Assembly: GCF_001723175.1 (NCBI RefSeq)
Contig: NC_064650.1
Span: 5,580,001-5,644,000 of the forward strand
Direction of reading: 5' to 3'
DNA length: 64,000 nucleotides
From: Penicillium oxalicum
Lineage: Eukaryota; Ascomycota; Eurotiomycetes; Eurotiales; Aspergillaceae
Shown here: positions 1 to 10,497 of the stretch, one piece after another
Position numbering within the stretch: the first letter of the stretch is position 1
Layout of the letters: each line of letters begins with the position of its first letter
Position numbers and translations under genes: made by a program
The notes under the pieces: generated by a model
What the model saw: the letters and a program-made list of their open reading frames with translations, nothing else
The model's database searches: none
What the model was told of the DNA's origin: nothing

Positions 1-2356
1 TGAGCCCGATCGCCATTGCATCAGAGCAAACGCATTGTAGAGACGAAGACTCGAAGGGCGACTTCGTAACAGACGCTTTGCATACTTATTAGCTGTTTCC
101 TTGTCGCAAACAAACTCAAGTGCAAGCGCATATTCGGCTAAGTCGCAGTTTTGATCAAACTTCTCCACTAACTTGCGCAAAGTTTGGCGCACCCAGCCCT
201 GCCTCAAGCGAAATGTGTCATCCCTGGCGTTGATCCAAGGTCGCATGGAGTAGAACCAATTTGGCGGAGCGAAAAGGGTGTCGGGCGTGTGGATAAAGTC
301 GATGATTGGGAACAACAGCGGCGAACGATGATGAGCCGCCCCGTTGGCCAAGTCCATCGCCCAGTTGAGGAAGTCGGCCTCAACAAAATCTTCCAGCGTA
401 TTTGATAGGAAACTGTCACCACACCATGATCGGGTTGTACGGTAGTTACCGGTGACTGTAAGGTGAGGCAGGCGACAAAAACACAAGAAGGCATTGATGA
501 GCAAGGTCGGATCATCAACACGGGATACGAAGGGCAAAACTTCACGTATGTCAGAAGATAAGACAACGGAAAATGTGGTGTCGACTGTGACCCCGAAGTC
601 ATCCACACTTCGAGCAGGCATATTTAAAGCGTGGGCGACTTTGCGCTCGGTTTTGACCCAAGATTCGAAAAGAGAGGAGCTTTCCGTGCCTGTGTCAAAT
701 TCCACGCAGACTGGATCGAGACGAATTTGCTTTCCCGTCTCCCAACAAGATTCTTTGCCTTCACCCAGACGCGCAACTTCCGAATCCCAGAAGTGACAAA
801 AGGCATCCAGCGCTGTGCCTTGTGCCGCCTTGTCGAGTGTCGGGGGTGCAAAAAAGACGAACTCAAGGGCTGCCTGCCACAGTCCAGAGGCAAGCTCTGA
901 ATAGCCAGCTTCAATAAGTAAAAGAGACAGGCGCAAGAGAAGATAGCATTGGACTTGGTTCTGATGGAACGAGTCTAACTCTGAAGCCGCCTGCTTCATG
1001 AAGCTGATGACCAAAAACTTGTGTTCGTCCAATGAAAACTCGCTGGAATCACGTTGGCGAAAGTTGAGGTAGCCCAGTAAGAGATCAGTAGAGTTGGGAA
1101 GCTTTCGTACAGTATCTTTCCATTCTTGCAAGAGTTTCTTGCGATCCCAAAGCTTGCCACCTTCTTTCAAACGTTCCATCAACAACAAGTCTCTTCCCAC
1201 AGCACGACCCGACCTTTTTAGCGCCTCTTCAAGCAAGCCAAGTTTCACATCAGCGACAGCTTTTTCTTCGGCGGGCGTCAATGAGCGCGATTCGTCTTCG
1301 GGGCCATGGAGAATTGTCTGCAGCCTGACAAGATTGAGCCATGCCGCAATGTCTGTCGGATGCGAATCGACAACGCGCCGCAATTCTGCGTGCTGAGATC
1401 GACGCCGCGCATCGACGGCTACATGAAGGTTTCCGGGCTGGCTGTCCTGAGTACTGACGTATTCCATCCCCTCCGGTACTTTCTTCTCATATTTGGCCTT
1501 GCCAAGAATAGACCGATACGCCTGGCGATCATCGTCGGAAAGAGATTCGCTGTTGTCATTCTTCGACACTTCACCTTTCTCATAATCTGTATTTACCCAA
1601 GGACCAAGGCTCAGGAAATCGTGACTCAAGCTCTCATCTGAGGCGAACACGGGTTCATCTCGAAAGCGATATATGTCTGAGACACGCTTCAAGTGTTGTG
1701 AAAAAGTTCCTGGGGCTTTCTTATCTTCGTACCTGTGGCGTTTGTCACGAAGCACAATGATGTCTTTGTCCTGTATGTCCCGTTCGATAATCAAATATGC
1801 GGGCAGACCCATGACCTGGCCGGAGCCGACCCTTGTGTAGGAGGGAATGTCATAGCGATGAGCAGTGCCGTATTTGAGCACTGAACGGTCACCCTTGGAG
1901 TCATAAATGATATTGTCGCTTAGTGATGAAGGTGAATTATCGGGGCTGAAAGGTCGAGGATTGCTGGTGTCAAATGTAGTCCGTTCTTCATTGAATATGG
2001 GTTTGCTGGGCAATACGCGCCTCGGTTTCACACCGAGATCACGGGTTGCTCTACCATCCCGATGGGAAAAGCGATGGCGGCGTTCGGATGACTGGGAGCG
2101 AGGGCTTTCAACGGAATCATGCTGACGCCAGCTTTTTCGCTGCTCATGAGGAGACCGGGACCGATGGCGATGAGAGCGGTGCTTCGAGCTACTGACACCT
2201 GAGGTTTCACTATCTCGAGCAGCCTCAGGGGCATCTACAGGTAGCTTGAAGCTACCAAACTTCGGGACAGACTTTTTGTCCTGAGGCGCGGTTAGAGACA
2301 GCTCAGAAAACATTCGGCGAGGAAGAAATACTTACCTTTGACTCGGACCAGTCCAT
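1..2356 (-). CDS. NRDE2: NRDE2-like nuclear RNA-processing protein, 5' part (3' end beyond window)
   Basis: Two exons are visible: 2356-2336 (7 codons) and 2280 to the window edge, split by a 55-bp phase-0 intron (GTAAGT at 2335, CTCAG ending at 2281). The frame stays open to base 1, so about 767 residues are present and the C-terminus is missing. The ATG at 2354-2356 is preferred because splicing then gives a VPKFGSFK-type start typical of fungal members; an ATG at 2313 lies inside the intron. The N-terminus is basic, His/Arg/Ser-rich and disordered, then a conserved block with KYGTAHRYDIPSY, then a helical repeat region ending in RLYNAFALMQWRSGS, as in the HAT-like repeats of the NRDE-2 family. 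Family knowledge: nuclear proteins acting with Mtr4/Mtl1-type helicases and splicing factors in RNA surveillance. It is divergent from UTP10. Confidence 0.85.
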
Positions 2357-2700
2357 TATTCAAGGTTGCTACCCTGCGCATGAGCTGGAGCGATGATAAC
2401 GGAGTAAAGATGATCCGGCGGTGAAAGCCAAGAGATGAATGTGACATAAAGTGGCAGAAAGATGGGGTTAATCCAGAAAGCGGTAAACGTCAGGTATGGG
2501 GCTCGGCGGAGAACGGACATTTTTCAAAAACAGCAGGCGGTGGATGCAGCCGCCGACAGAAAAAAAAGTTGACTGTACAACATCGGATCAAAAATTCACG
2601 CGCTTCATTGAAAAAGCAGCGGTCACCATTCTGGATAGGAGGGAGATGGCTCATTGTGATTTGCAGTAAAACCTATCTTTCCTGAGCTTCCTTCACAATC
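2357..2700. promoter_or_regulatory. Divergent promoter region, NRDE2-like gene / UTP10
   Basis: These 344 bp separate the start codons of two divergent genes, so both promoters and 5' leaders must lie here. A short A-run and a pyrimidine-rich stretch just before the UTP10 ATG are visible; I see no strong TATA box. Both products act in nuclear RNA metabolism, which would fit co-expression, but that is inference. Confidence 0.6.
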
Positions 2701-5700
2701 ATGGCGACCTCTCTTGCGGCTCAGTTGTCGCAGATTGCGGCCAAATCGACACACCAGCTCGATCTCAAGAAGCAGCGCATCTCGCATTCGCAGTCGCTGA
2801 TCTTTGACCGCAAGGTCGCTTCTACACAAGACTTTGATACAATCTACGACATTTGCCATGATGGATTCTTGGAACTTTGTTCGCTCGATAGCCGTTTCGA
2901 AGAGTTTGAGCGATCCATTTTCAGTGAGCAAAGCAAGGCGGAGGACCGCACAGAGCTCAATAGCTCTCAAAACCAAGAGCTCGATGCTGTCATTGAATCT
3001 TTCCTGGCTTTGGTAGGAGGGCGGCTTCAACTAAGCCCTGCGGTTAAAGCAGTGGACTGGCTTGTCCGACGTTTTCGGTGCGTCGATGTGTATCTGCTTT
3101 GACAGAGGTCCTTTCCTGTACTAACTGTTCTCATTAGTGTTCACGAGTACAACACGGCGTGCATCCTACTCACATTCCTTCCTTACCATACGACCCCTCT
3201 ATTCCTGAACCTTCTCTCCATCCTCCCGAATGATCTGACGCCAACATTCAAAGTGCTTTACCCATATAAGACAGGCCTCATTAATCCGCCACGGCATCCG
3301 ATCGTTCACAGTGCTACTACGAACAAGGCATTCTTTGCTGCATTAAACGAATATGTCCTAAAGGCCTGTCAGCAGAATGCGCAAAGCCACGCATTGCTCT
3401 CTTTTTGGGCCAGCGTCGTCACCGAGGCTGTAGCTGGTATGCTCGACAGTGCTCGTGCAGGTCGGCGAGAAGCTGAAAAGCAAAAGCATGAAGACATTCT
3501 GATCCGCGTACTACCTCTTCTGAGCCGCGCATTCTCGCTCAAGCAAGTCTCGGAGCTGATTGTCAGCTGCTACATGATTTCAGTTGTTCTGGCCCAAAAA
3601 GCATCGCTGACGGATTCTGTTTTGGATGGTCTGATGGAAAGTGTTGTTAGCTCATGGTCTGAGGAAACATTGAGCTCTGCAATGATCTGTCTGTCAATAC
3701 TTGCAGGGCAAAAGGCGTCCGCCACTTTGCCAAGGAAAGTCTTCAAAGCTGTATTACGCCTCGAACAGCCACTGAAGCAGTTGTCTGAGACTTCTACTCA
3801 GTGCCCGACGTCCAAGCTACTGCTGGGACTCGTCACAGGATGCGTCAGCAATCTCGATAAGCAGAAAGATGTCACACGACTTTCTCTCTTGTCTTCAATT
3901 ATCGAGAGTAGCATACTCGAAGCTGAAGATCTGAGAGCGGCCATGGCTATTGTGCTGAAAGCAGCCAGCGACTCTGACGACACGCGCGGAATGTCTCTTG
4001 AGATACAAACCCGGCTTGCAGAAATTGTTCAGGATTTCAGCCAATCGACTTCATTGCAGCCAGAATTCAAGAGGGTGCTTGCAGAGTCATCCTTGAATGT
4101 CAACGCGATTGAGCACAACTTGCAAACAGTCGTCGACACACCGGTCCCAGCAGCTGCCATCGAGGATGTGGACATGGAAGATGTGGAACATACGTTGGAA
4201 AAGTTCTCCCCCGCGTTGGATTCATTGAAAAACGAGACATTGTATCCATCGTCCTTCCTTGGCAAGTCCTCTATTCCTGAGTTTGACAACCTCGTTCAAG
4301 TCTTTGCGTTGGCGGTCGATTCCGACGTGAAGACCGAACAATTCACCAGTTTACCAATTCTTGGCAAGAAACACGCCACCAAGGAACCTCAATTCATTTC
4401 TTTCTTCGTCCGCGTCTTTTCCGGCCCTTACCCTATCGGGACCAAGGTTGCGGCACTTGATGTCTTGTCATCCGTTCTTTCATCTCCTGCGAACGATTTC
4501 GATCCCCAGGCGCTGCTGCCATCATTGGTTGTTGGTCTGGCAGATCCCTCAGAGCGCATCCGTCGTGAGACTGCCGGAGTCATGGCTCGCATGTGCTCTT
4601 TCTACAAAACAAACCACAAGCTTGATGCGGTTCGCCCGTGGGGTTCGTCCTCCATCTACGGGAGTCCAAAGACATCTGCAGGCGTACAATGGCTTGCTCC
4701 ATCCGACGTGCAAAAAGTGCTCGAGTCTGCCATCCTTCCTTTCCTCGAGGAGTATACTCTTGACTCGATGTATATTATGAAGGTCATTGATGCCACCCTT
4801 CGTGGAGTATCTCTTTCGGAGAACTCCGGAGCTCAGGAACTCAAGAAATCACTGCGGACTAGTCTTTTTACCTTCCTTTGTTCGCATGTCACCCACATGC
4901 CGATTCTGGCGCCCAAGTTCACCCTTTTGCGCATCCTCAATAATGTCAAGAAGGTTCCAGGAACCAGTCACGCCAAGGAACTTTCGCCGTTACTTGAACA
5001 GTGGCGAAACTTCAGTCAGTCGGAGGTCGATGACCTTTGCCAGAAAGAGCGCCTTTCAACCGTTGACTGCGAGCGAGAAGTGGTAGCCATTGTTGGCCCT
5101 CGTGATGATAATCCATTTGACATGCTTCTCTCTTGCGTGGCCCCGCGTTCGAGCTCTCTCAGAGCCTCTTTCATCAGTGCGGTGTTTGAACGAATGAAAG
5201 AAATCTGGTCAAAGACGACTGAGCAGAGTCAATTGACAGCCTCACAAAAACTCCTAGATATCGCACTCGGAGCGGCCGCCGTCGAGTCTACACTGGCTGA
5301 TTACTGCCGTGATATCCTGCGCGCCGTGGAGTTGTCTGGGACAATTCTGGTCAACTTTGTGCGCAAGATTCCTGCCTCGTTGACTGATATCGAAAGTATG
5401 GGCCCCGCGCCGAAACGGCGACGAACAAGCCAAACAAACATGGTTGCTATGACCGTTAAGGATGAAGCAGAGCTTAGCAAACTTATGGATAAGATGACTT
5501 TTATTCTTGAGGTGATTGACAACTCGAATCCTGGCTCTCATCCTGAACTGGCGGATGGTCTATTTCAAACGTTGGCGGCATTGCACCATTTCAAATCGCA
5601 GATTCAATCCGGCATGAGCTACCTTTTGAGTTTGACGCTAGGCAGTCTCTTGGCTATTGTCAACAACTCCAAGGCATCCTCAAAGCCTTTGTTCGACACT

Positions 5701-8247
5701 TCTACCATTCGTGCCGATCTTGTTGTTGACTGCGTCCGAACCACGGACAGTCCACAGGTTCAGAACGCCGCTCTCTTGCTTGTGGCGGGTCTTTCAGTCA
5801 TCGCCCCCGAGCTCGTCCTCCACAGCGTGATGCCTATATTCACATTTATGGGCTCAAGCGTTCTGCGCAAAGATGACGACTACTCCGTCGCCGTCATTGA
5901 CCAGACTATTGATCAGGTTGTTCCGGCTCTCATTCAGTCTCTTCGCAACCAGAAGCGTGATATCGTCTCAGGTACCTCTGAGCTTTTGCTCAGCTTCACA
6001 GCTGCCTTCGAACATATCCCTTCCCACCGCCGACTGCGGCTCTTCCATGCTCTGATTACTAAGCTTGGCACGCAAGACTTCTTGTTCGCTGTGTTGGCAA
6101 TGCTGGCCAACCGCTACGCCCTTGATAAGGATGTTCTCACCCTGATGACCGGTGTGGCCTCGGACACAACACCTGTCGTTGAGCTTACTACTTACAGCAA
6201 GTATCTCAATTTGGTCATTGATTCCTTGAAGCCAAAGCCAGGGATTTCCAAGGTTCTTCTCGGCATTGGAAGTGACGATGGCCGTGAGCCACAGAAGGTG
6301 GCGGTTGATCTACTCCGAGATCTTGCTCACTTGCTCAAGCATTCTACCTTAAAGGCAAAGCTGGAAGCTGCATTTGAGACCGAGAATGAGGTGGCCGATC
6401 AGGTCCGAGCTTGTTTCTCTCGGGTGTTGGAACAAGTTCTTGGACTCGGGGAACTGGTGCAAAGCATGAAGCCCGTCAGCCACGCCTGTGGTGAAGTCCT
6501 GGGATCTCTGTTCGGTACATTGTCGCTTGTGGACTTCCTTGACACCATTGAGGTGCTTCTTCAAGGACCCAACGATGACCTTCGACGCAAGGTCCTTCGA
6601 TTGCTCGAAACCCGTCTTCGTCAGAATCCCGAGCGAGACAACGAGTCTCAAATCCGTGTGCTTGACTTTTTGCCCACGCTGGTTACCATCGTCCAGTCCT
6701 CGCCTGACAAGCTCCTCAAACACGCTGCTGTTGCTTGTATCGACCGTATTACTGAGAAATATGGTCGGAAAGACCCCTCGAAGGTTATCCCAGCTGCTCA
6801 GGTTGTTGCAAGCTCGTCCTGCATCGGTCAAGATGATGAGCGCATTCGCATCATGGGTGTTCTGTGCCTTGCTTCCATGGCAGAGGTACTTGGTGAGGCT
6901 ATGATTCCAGCTCTTCCTGACGCAATGAAGCGTTCTCTGGAACTTCTGGAATCGAGTCTGGCTCCCAACAACGAGAACTCCCGTCTACATGACGCTGTAT
7001 TCTCTCTGTTCTCCGCACTGCTCGTCAATATCCCGTTCATGCTCTCACCGTCCCATCTCGACCAGATTCTCCGCCTCGCTTTCAAATCTTCCGAGGCAGA
7101 TCTTGAGGACACCTCCGATGAGACTCGAATGGAGACTCTGCGGCTTCTGGCATCACGCAAGATGGACCTGTCGACCAGTCTCGGGGCAATTTCTCGCAAC
7201 TGGCACCATGCTGTTGAGACTGGCCCCATTGCCGTCAACGAGATTCTTGAAGTGCTTTCGCTTGCGATCGAAAAGAACCCCAAGTCGGCAGTCGCCAAGA
7301 ATGTGAATCTTCTGTCCAAGATCCTCTTTGACGCTTTCGACTTGCGTCGCGAGCAGGTCAGCCTTGGTGATGCATCCGATTTCGATGCCTCTGATCTTGA
7401 TGAGGCCGAGACGGCCCTCAACGACGTCACTATCAAGATGATCTACAAGCTCAACGACAGCACATTCCGTCCACTGTTTATCAAGCTCGTTGAGTGGGCC
7501 ACGTCTGGCGTGTCCAAGAAGGATGAGCAGGGCCAAATCTCTCGACTCACTACGTTCTATGGCTTCCTCCAGGTCTTCTTTGGCACTCTACAGTCCATTG
7601 TCACTGGCTACTCCAATTATATTTTGGAGAACGTTGTCGAGGTCCTGGGCAAGGCCGGGCCTGCCAAGGCCACCAAGGCCCTTTGGCTGGCTGCTTTGCG
7701 GACACTGCGCAATTCTTTCGAGCATGACCAAGATGGTAAGTCTTTCTTTTTCCGGTATTTCTCGAGCAAACAAGAAAATGATTGGCATTCTAACATTCTT
7801 CCAGAATTCTGGCAATCTCCATCACACCTGGCCAGTATTTCTGGACCTCTTATTTCACAACTTACACACGCCACCACATCCAAGACTGCAGCTCTCGTTG
7901 CCGAAGAGGTTGTTCCCGCTATCACAGAGTTGGCTGTTGCCGCCGACTCAACGGACAACTACAAAGAGCTCAACATGGCCCTGATGAAGTATCTTCGTCC
8001 TTCTACGGCCTCCACCTCCCGATCGTCTGGTGGCGATAATGCTTTCACTCGCCTTGCCGCTTTGAAGGCCGAGCAGGCCCTCACGGAGCAACTCGGCGAG
8101 GAATGGCTCGCCCTACTCCCCGAGATGCTGCCTTATATCAGTGAACTCATGGAGGACGAGGATGAGAGTGTTGAGCGCGAGGTGCGCAAGTGGGTGAAGC
8201 AGATTGAGGGTGTGCTTGGAGAGCGACTTGATGATATGTTGACATAG
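2701..8247 (+). CDS. UTP10: U3 snoRNP-associated protein Utp10 (HEATR1 family), small-subunit processome
   Basis: Three exons: 2701-3077, 3138-7735 and 7805-8247, giving 1,805 residues, the usual length of fungal Utp10. Intron 1 (60 bp) has a perfect TACTAAC branch site and joins ...LVRRF-R to VHEYNTACILL. Intron 2 (GTAAGT 7736 to TTCCAG 7804) is 69 bp with no stop in frame, so the unspliced message would also read through. The protein starts MATSLAAQLSQIA and consists of alpha-helical HEAT-type repeats to its end, with a C-terminal BP28CT-like region. Known role of the family: part of the t-UTP/UtpA subcomplex, binding nascent pre-rRNA in the nucleolus for 18S maturation and Pol I transcription. 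A basic patch (PAPKRRRTSQ) about midway may be a nuclear targeting signal. Confidence 0.95.
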
Positions 8248-8852
8248 GGGTCTTCCTTGGGAGATTGAACCATTGTATAAAAATTGGGCATTTTCTGGCG
8301 TTTGTAGAATAGATCAGATCACCTTGGTTGGTATCTTGGAAATTCTATTCTATGATAAAACTTTTCTTTCACTTTTTTCCCCTCTTTGTTTTGTTTCGTG
8401 CGAAGATTCTAGGGCTTGGGAGTTCCAGGAGGGCGATCTCCCTCGCATTTTTTAGATAGATTTGAAGACTGGACTTTCAATGTTCTTGTTTTGCTTGAAA
8501 ATATTGGTATATTCAATAGCGAGCGACTCGACGATATAGCTGTCCTGCTAAAGAGCAGAGTAGCTCCCAGCGTCGTCAAAGGTAGATGCGAGACAAGTAG
8601 GTAATGGCGGTGGAACAACAGGTAGTGACAGTGAGGCAGGTATTGCCAGCAAGACAGGTAATGACAGTGACACGACTCGTAACAATCAGACAGGTAGTGA
8701 CAGCTCGATATCAGGCAAAGAGAGTGGAGCAGGTGGTGACGGTAAAATAGGAAGCGACTGTCAACCATCATATCAACCGCTTGCGGTGTGTTGCAAGTTA
8801 GCTCGCGACAAAGAGAGACTTCCTCGAATTCGATACGAAATTTCAAACGTTC
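8248..8852. other. Convergent intergenic spacer, UTP10 / chitinase
   Basis: These 605 bp between two convergent genes must hold both 3' ends. The first 170 bp are T-rich on the plus strand. The rest is dominated by a degenerate minisatellite (8596-8750), listed separately. No gene is supported. Confidence 0.6.
8596..8750. repeat. Degenerate minisatellite, unit about 18-20 bp (core CAGGTARTGACAGT)
   Basis: The core recurs imperfectly near 8599, 8619, 8638, 8655, 8691 and 8730. Spacing is mostly a multiple of three, so one plus-strand frame reads repeated TGSDS/TGNDS/GAGGD peptides, and the complementary strand reads repeated CHYLS-type peptides. The plus frame is open from about 8570 to a TGA near 8955 but has no ATG before the repeat and runs antisense into the last chitinase exon. 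It is annotated as a repeat because no start or splice context supports a gene. Confidence 0.6.
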
Positions 8853-10497
8853 TCAGTTTGATGGGAAGCCAGCCTTCAAGTTGTCGTAAGACGAAATGGG
8901 ATAGCTCAGCTCATTCGGGCTTTGGTCCAGCGCTCCGACTCCGCCGAACTGATTGACAACCTGAGGAGTGTGTTTGTTAGTTGCAAGAACAGAGATGTGA
9001 TACCACCGCGGATTTCTTGTTCATGGAGGGTTGTGTCCATACCGTTGTGATCAGACTGTCAGAGCCAGTTTTGTCGCTGCTGCTCTCTCACCACATGCCT
9101 CCACCCAGACCCTTGGACTGGATATACTTCGCCTTGAGCTGGGCCACCTGAGGAGTGTCATAGCTGACCATCATACGCTTGGCAGAGTCGTAGCTGTAGC
9201 TCGCCATGGGCTGTTCCAAGAAATTGACGCTCGCTCCAGTCATGGGTAGAGCCTTGTAGTCCCAAACACCATTTTCCCAGCTGCCACTGCCCACGCCGTT
9301 GTATGCGGTTCCCGGCCCATCGGTGTTCATGAAGGAGCGGCCGTAGAGTGGCATTCCCATGACAATTTTATTTGCCGGAACGCCATTGGCAGTATAATAG
9401 CTAATTGCCTGGTCAGTATTGAAGGGTGTGCTGGCTGGGCTGCTGGTCGAAGCGAAGGTGTTCGCATCATGGCCTGCGATGGTATCCCAGCTTCCAGAGT
9501 AATCGTAAGCCATCAGATTCCAGAAGTCTAGATATTTATCCATCTGGGCTAAATGAAGCTGCTGGTAGTTTGATGGGCCTGACTTGATGTCAGCGAAAAG
9601 TACAATGATCGTGCCGCCGAACGTAGACGATTTTCGTCCTCCTCCCTCCATCCCAGAAGAAACTCACCAGCAGGGCACGCAACAGTGATTTGGAAGTGGT
9701 AGTTGTTAGCGTTCGCCGCGCTGTAAGTGTCCAGAGACTGATAGATGAATTAGCTCAAGAACAGATACACTCCTATCGGCATGAAGGTCTCTTACCGAGC
9801 GCAGTTGTTGCAAAGTAGAGACCATGTCGTCTGCTTGGGCGCTGTTGGCAGGATACTGTTCCAGTCAGTTTCTAGTTGCATCATTCCCCAAAGAGTAAGC
9901 CGAGTACACACCTCCCAGTCAATATCGACTCCGTCGAAGCCAAGGTTTTTGACCAAATTTGTGGCAGAAGAGGCAAATGTGGCTCTTCCGGAGGCAGTGC
10001 TCAAGGGCGCGGCGAAGTTGCTCGAATAAGTCCAACCGCCGATAGAAAGAAGGACTTTGAGCTTTCGGTTTCGCTTTTTCAGGAGGAAGAGCTGCTTGAC
10101 GCATCCGTAGACATTGTTTCCGGTGTCACTCCACGAATCGCCCGAATAGTGCTTATCAGTATCCGCCCAGGTGTCAGAAAGGTAGACCTCTCCGGTTTCA
10201 GGGCGGACATTAGCAAATGCATAGAGAACGTGGGTGAGTCTCTCGGCAGGAAGATCCTGGGGGTTGAAGTTTCGACCGTAGATGGCCTTTAATCGAGATT
10301 TTATGAGTTATTCGCTACTTCTATACCAAAGGAGATGCTGACGAAATGGCACTCACCCAGTTGACAAAGTATGCAACAGAGCGATATCCAGCGGAATCAC
10401 GAGCTTCGAGCTCGGTACTATTGGTGTGATGAGAAGGAATGACAGCACCTGTCACCAGCCATGCAAGGCCGAGAATGAAAGGAAGTACGAATCGCAT
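8853..10497 (-). pseudogene. Secreted GH18 endochitinase (Ech42/ChiB type) interrupted by an in-frame TGA
   Basis: Six exons: 10497-10357, 10286-9912, 9855-9796, 9737-9668, 9578-9043 and 8960-8853, with five introns of 56-89 bp. All junctions keep frame and encode 429 residues, the size expected for this family. Residues 1-19 form a signal peptide. SIGGW (128-132) and the catalytic motif DGVDIDWE (165-172, acid/base Glu172) are intact; the extracellular enzyme would cleave beta-1,4-linked chitin for wall turnover or nutrition. Codon 379, where relatives carry the conserved substrate-contacting Trp of the GGSMFWE-type motif, reads TGA (9090-9088), so translation stops at 378 residues. Beyond it the frame resumes perfectly (ESSSDKTGSDSL...DNLKAGFPSN, stop at 8855-8853). 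One G-to-A change explains everything. It may be a recent nonsense allele or a sequencing error; a truncated enzyme lacking this Trp is unlikely to be fully active. Confidence 0.85.

Noticed and set aside
2311..2313. ATG at 2313 as start of the NRDE2-like gene
   Set aside because: It lies inside a 55-bp intron with GTAAGT and CTCAG ends; the upstream ATG at 2356 restores the family N-terminus.
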